7,176 nucleotides of DNA from Thermoleophilia bacterium (GTDB lineage Bacteria; Actinomycetota; Thermoleophilia; Gaiellales; Gaiellaceae). Shown piece by piece: positions 6,358 through 7,176 of this stretch. Where the stretch lies: assembly GCA_013362295.1 (NCBI GenBank), contig JABFWJ010000412.1, forward strand, positions 1-7,176, in the 5' to 3' direction. Below the pieces are notes generated by a model that was not told where the DNA came from, searched no databases, and saw only the letters and a program-made list of their open reading frames with translations. Position numbers and translations under genes: made by a program. Within the stretch, counting starts at the first letter, position 1; the number at the start of each line of letters is the position of its first letter.

Positions 6358-7176
6358 AGCGGCTGCTGCTGCTCGTCACGTTGCTCTACCTGCTCGTCCC
6401 GGCGGTCGCGTTCGCGCATCCGCTGGGCAACTTCACGATCAACAGGTTCGCGCGCGTCGAGGTCGCCGGCGATCGGCTGTACGTGCGCTACGTCGTCGAC
6501 ATGGCGGAGATCCCGACGCTGCAGCGAGTCGCGCCGCACGTCGCGAGATTGCGGGTGACGATCGACGGCCGCCGCGCGGCGCTGCGCGTGACGAAGACCG
6601 CGCTCGCGCATCCCCCCGGCGCGGCGGGCCTGCGGACGACCCGGTTTCAGGCGATCCTCGCCGGCCCGCCCCTCGCGCGCGCGTCGCAGATCGAGGTCGT
6701 CGACCGCAACTACGCGGGCCGGATCGGCTGGAAGGAGATCGTCTTCGGCGCGCAGACGCGCTCTGCCTCCGACGAGCTCCGCGCGTATCCGAAGGACCTG
6801 CTGAGCAGCCCGCTCGACGTCACGCATGCGGCCGCGCGCCTCGGGCCGACGCAGGACACGCCCCCGAGTCTGCTGGCCGGAAAGGCGCTCGCCGCGCCGG
6901 ACCGGATCGCCGAGTCCGGCTTCGCCTCGCTCGTCGGTCGCCGGCATCTGAGCGCGCTCGTGATCCTCGGCTCGCTGGCGCTGGCGCTCTTCTGGGGCGC
7001 CGCGCACGCTCTCTCTCCTGGTCACGGGAAGACGATCGTCTCGGCCTACCTCGTCGGCTCGCGCGGCCCGCCTTGGCACGCAGCGCTCCACGGCCTGATC
7101 ACGACGGCAACGCACACGGTCGGGGTGTTCGCGCTCGGCGGCGTCACCCTTCTCCTCTCGCAGTGGATCGTCCCGG
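6354..7176 (+). CDS. NicO/RcnA-type nickel-cobalt transporter with extracytoplasmic N-terminal domain (cut by window edge)
   Basis: The 274 residues in the window start with a signal peptide (1-21, MKRLLLL...VAFA). The likely mature N-terminus is H22 in HPLGNFTIN. Residues about 22-195 form a soluble, beta-rich region that should face outside (FARVEVAGDRLYVRYVVDM and so on). Membrane segments follow. The first runs from about residue 199 into HALSPGHGKT (218-226), with H218 and H224, then YLVGSRG (232-238). A second region has HGLITTATHTVGVFALGG (246-263), with H246 and H254. The HAxxPGHGK and THTxxVFALG motifs are typical of NicO-family nickel/cobalt transporters, many of which are exporters such as RcnA. 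The remaining membrane helices lie outside the window. The gene overlaps the TPR gene by ATGA. Metal identity and transport direction cannot be decided from sequence, and a more distant transporter role is possible. Confidence 0.82.
   Translation, partial: MKRLLLLVTLLYLLVPAVAFAHPLGNFTINRFARVEVAGDRLYVRYVVDMAEIPTLQRVAPHVARLRVTIDGRRAALRVTKTALAHPPGAAGLRTTRFQAILAGPPLARASQIEVVDRNYAGRIGWKEIVFGAQTRSASDELRAYPKDLLSSPLDVTHAAARLGPTQDTPPSLLAGKALAAPDRIAESGFASLVGRRHLSALVILGSLALALFWGAAHALSPGHGKTIVSAYLVGSRGPPWHAALHGLITTATHTVGVFALGGVTLLLSQWIVP

Noticed and set aside
6234..7115. Minus-strand open frame (293 codons) opposite the transporter gene
   Set aside because: The plus-strand frame gives a signal peptide and NicO motifs. 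The antisense product is Arg/Asp/Glu-rich without a fold signature.

Overview
This GC-rich window (roughly 70% by eye) has pervasive G/C third positions, frequent GTG starts and long antisense open frames. It looks like a high-GC bacterium, most likely an actinobacterium, perhaps of the Thermoleophilia (Gaiella/Solirubrobacter-like) group. That placement rests on composition and protein flavour only. I see no tRNA, rRNA, CRISPR array, insertion sequence or phage gene. Seven protein genes fill almost all of the window, and both end genes run off the edges.

Left block, minus strand (1-2144): an apparent three-gene operon transcribed leftwards. The order is a YjbQ-family protein (1746-2144), a TRAM/Fe-S 23S rRNA uracil-5-methyltransferase of the RlmD/RumA type (349-1710), and the start of a zinc-ribbon MBL-fold hydrolase (352 to beyond position 1). 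The last two are joined by a GTGA stop/start overlap.

Divergent junction (2145-2165): only 21 bp separate the GTG start of yjbQ from the GTG start of an M3-like zinc metallopeptidase (2166-3635, plus strand). A near-symmetric TATCCTA element sits exactly in the middle and can be read as a -10 box on either strand, 8 nt from each start. This suggests a single bidirectional promoter giving leaderless or nearly leaderless transcripts.

Right block, plus strand (3731-7176): a tight set of envelope genes. It holds a secreted DUF4331 protein (3731-5053), a membrane-anchored or secreted TPR-repeat protein (5053-6357), and a NicO/RcnA-type nickel/cobalt transporter (6354 to beyond 7176) that carries an unusual extracytoplasmic N-terminal domain. 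Stop and start codons overlap at both junctions (TAGTG and ATGA), and each gene has a good Shine-Dalgarno sequence, so the three are almost certainly co-expressed. The working hypothesis is an uncharacterised envelope system related to metals. Its partners are the DUF4331 protein outside the cell, the TPR scaffold at the membrane and the NicO permease in the membrane. This is the most interesting part of the window. Two strong inverted repeats in the first 120 nt of the TPR gene may tune expression between the first and second genes.
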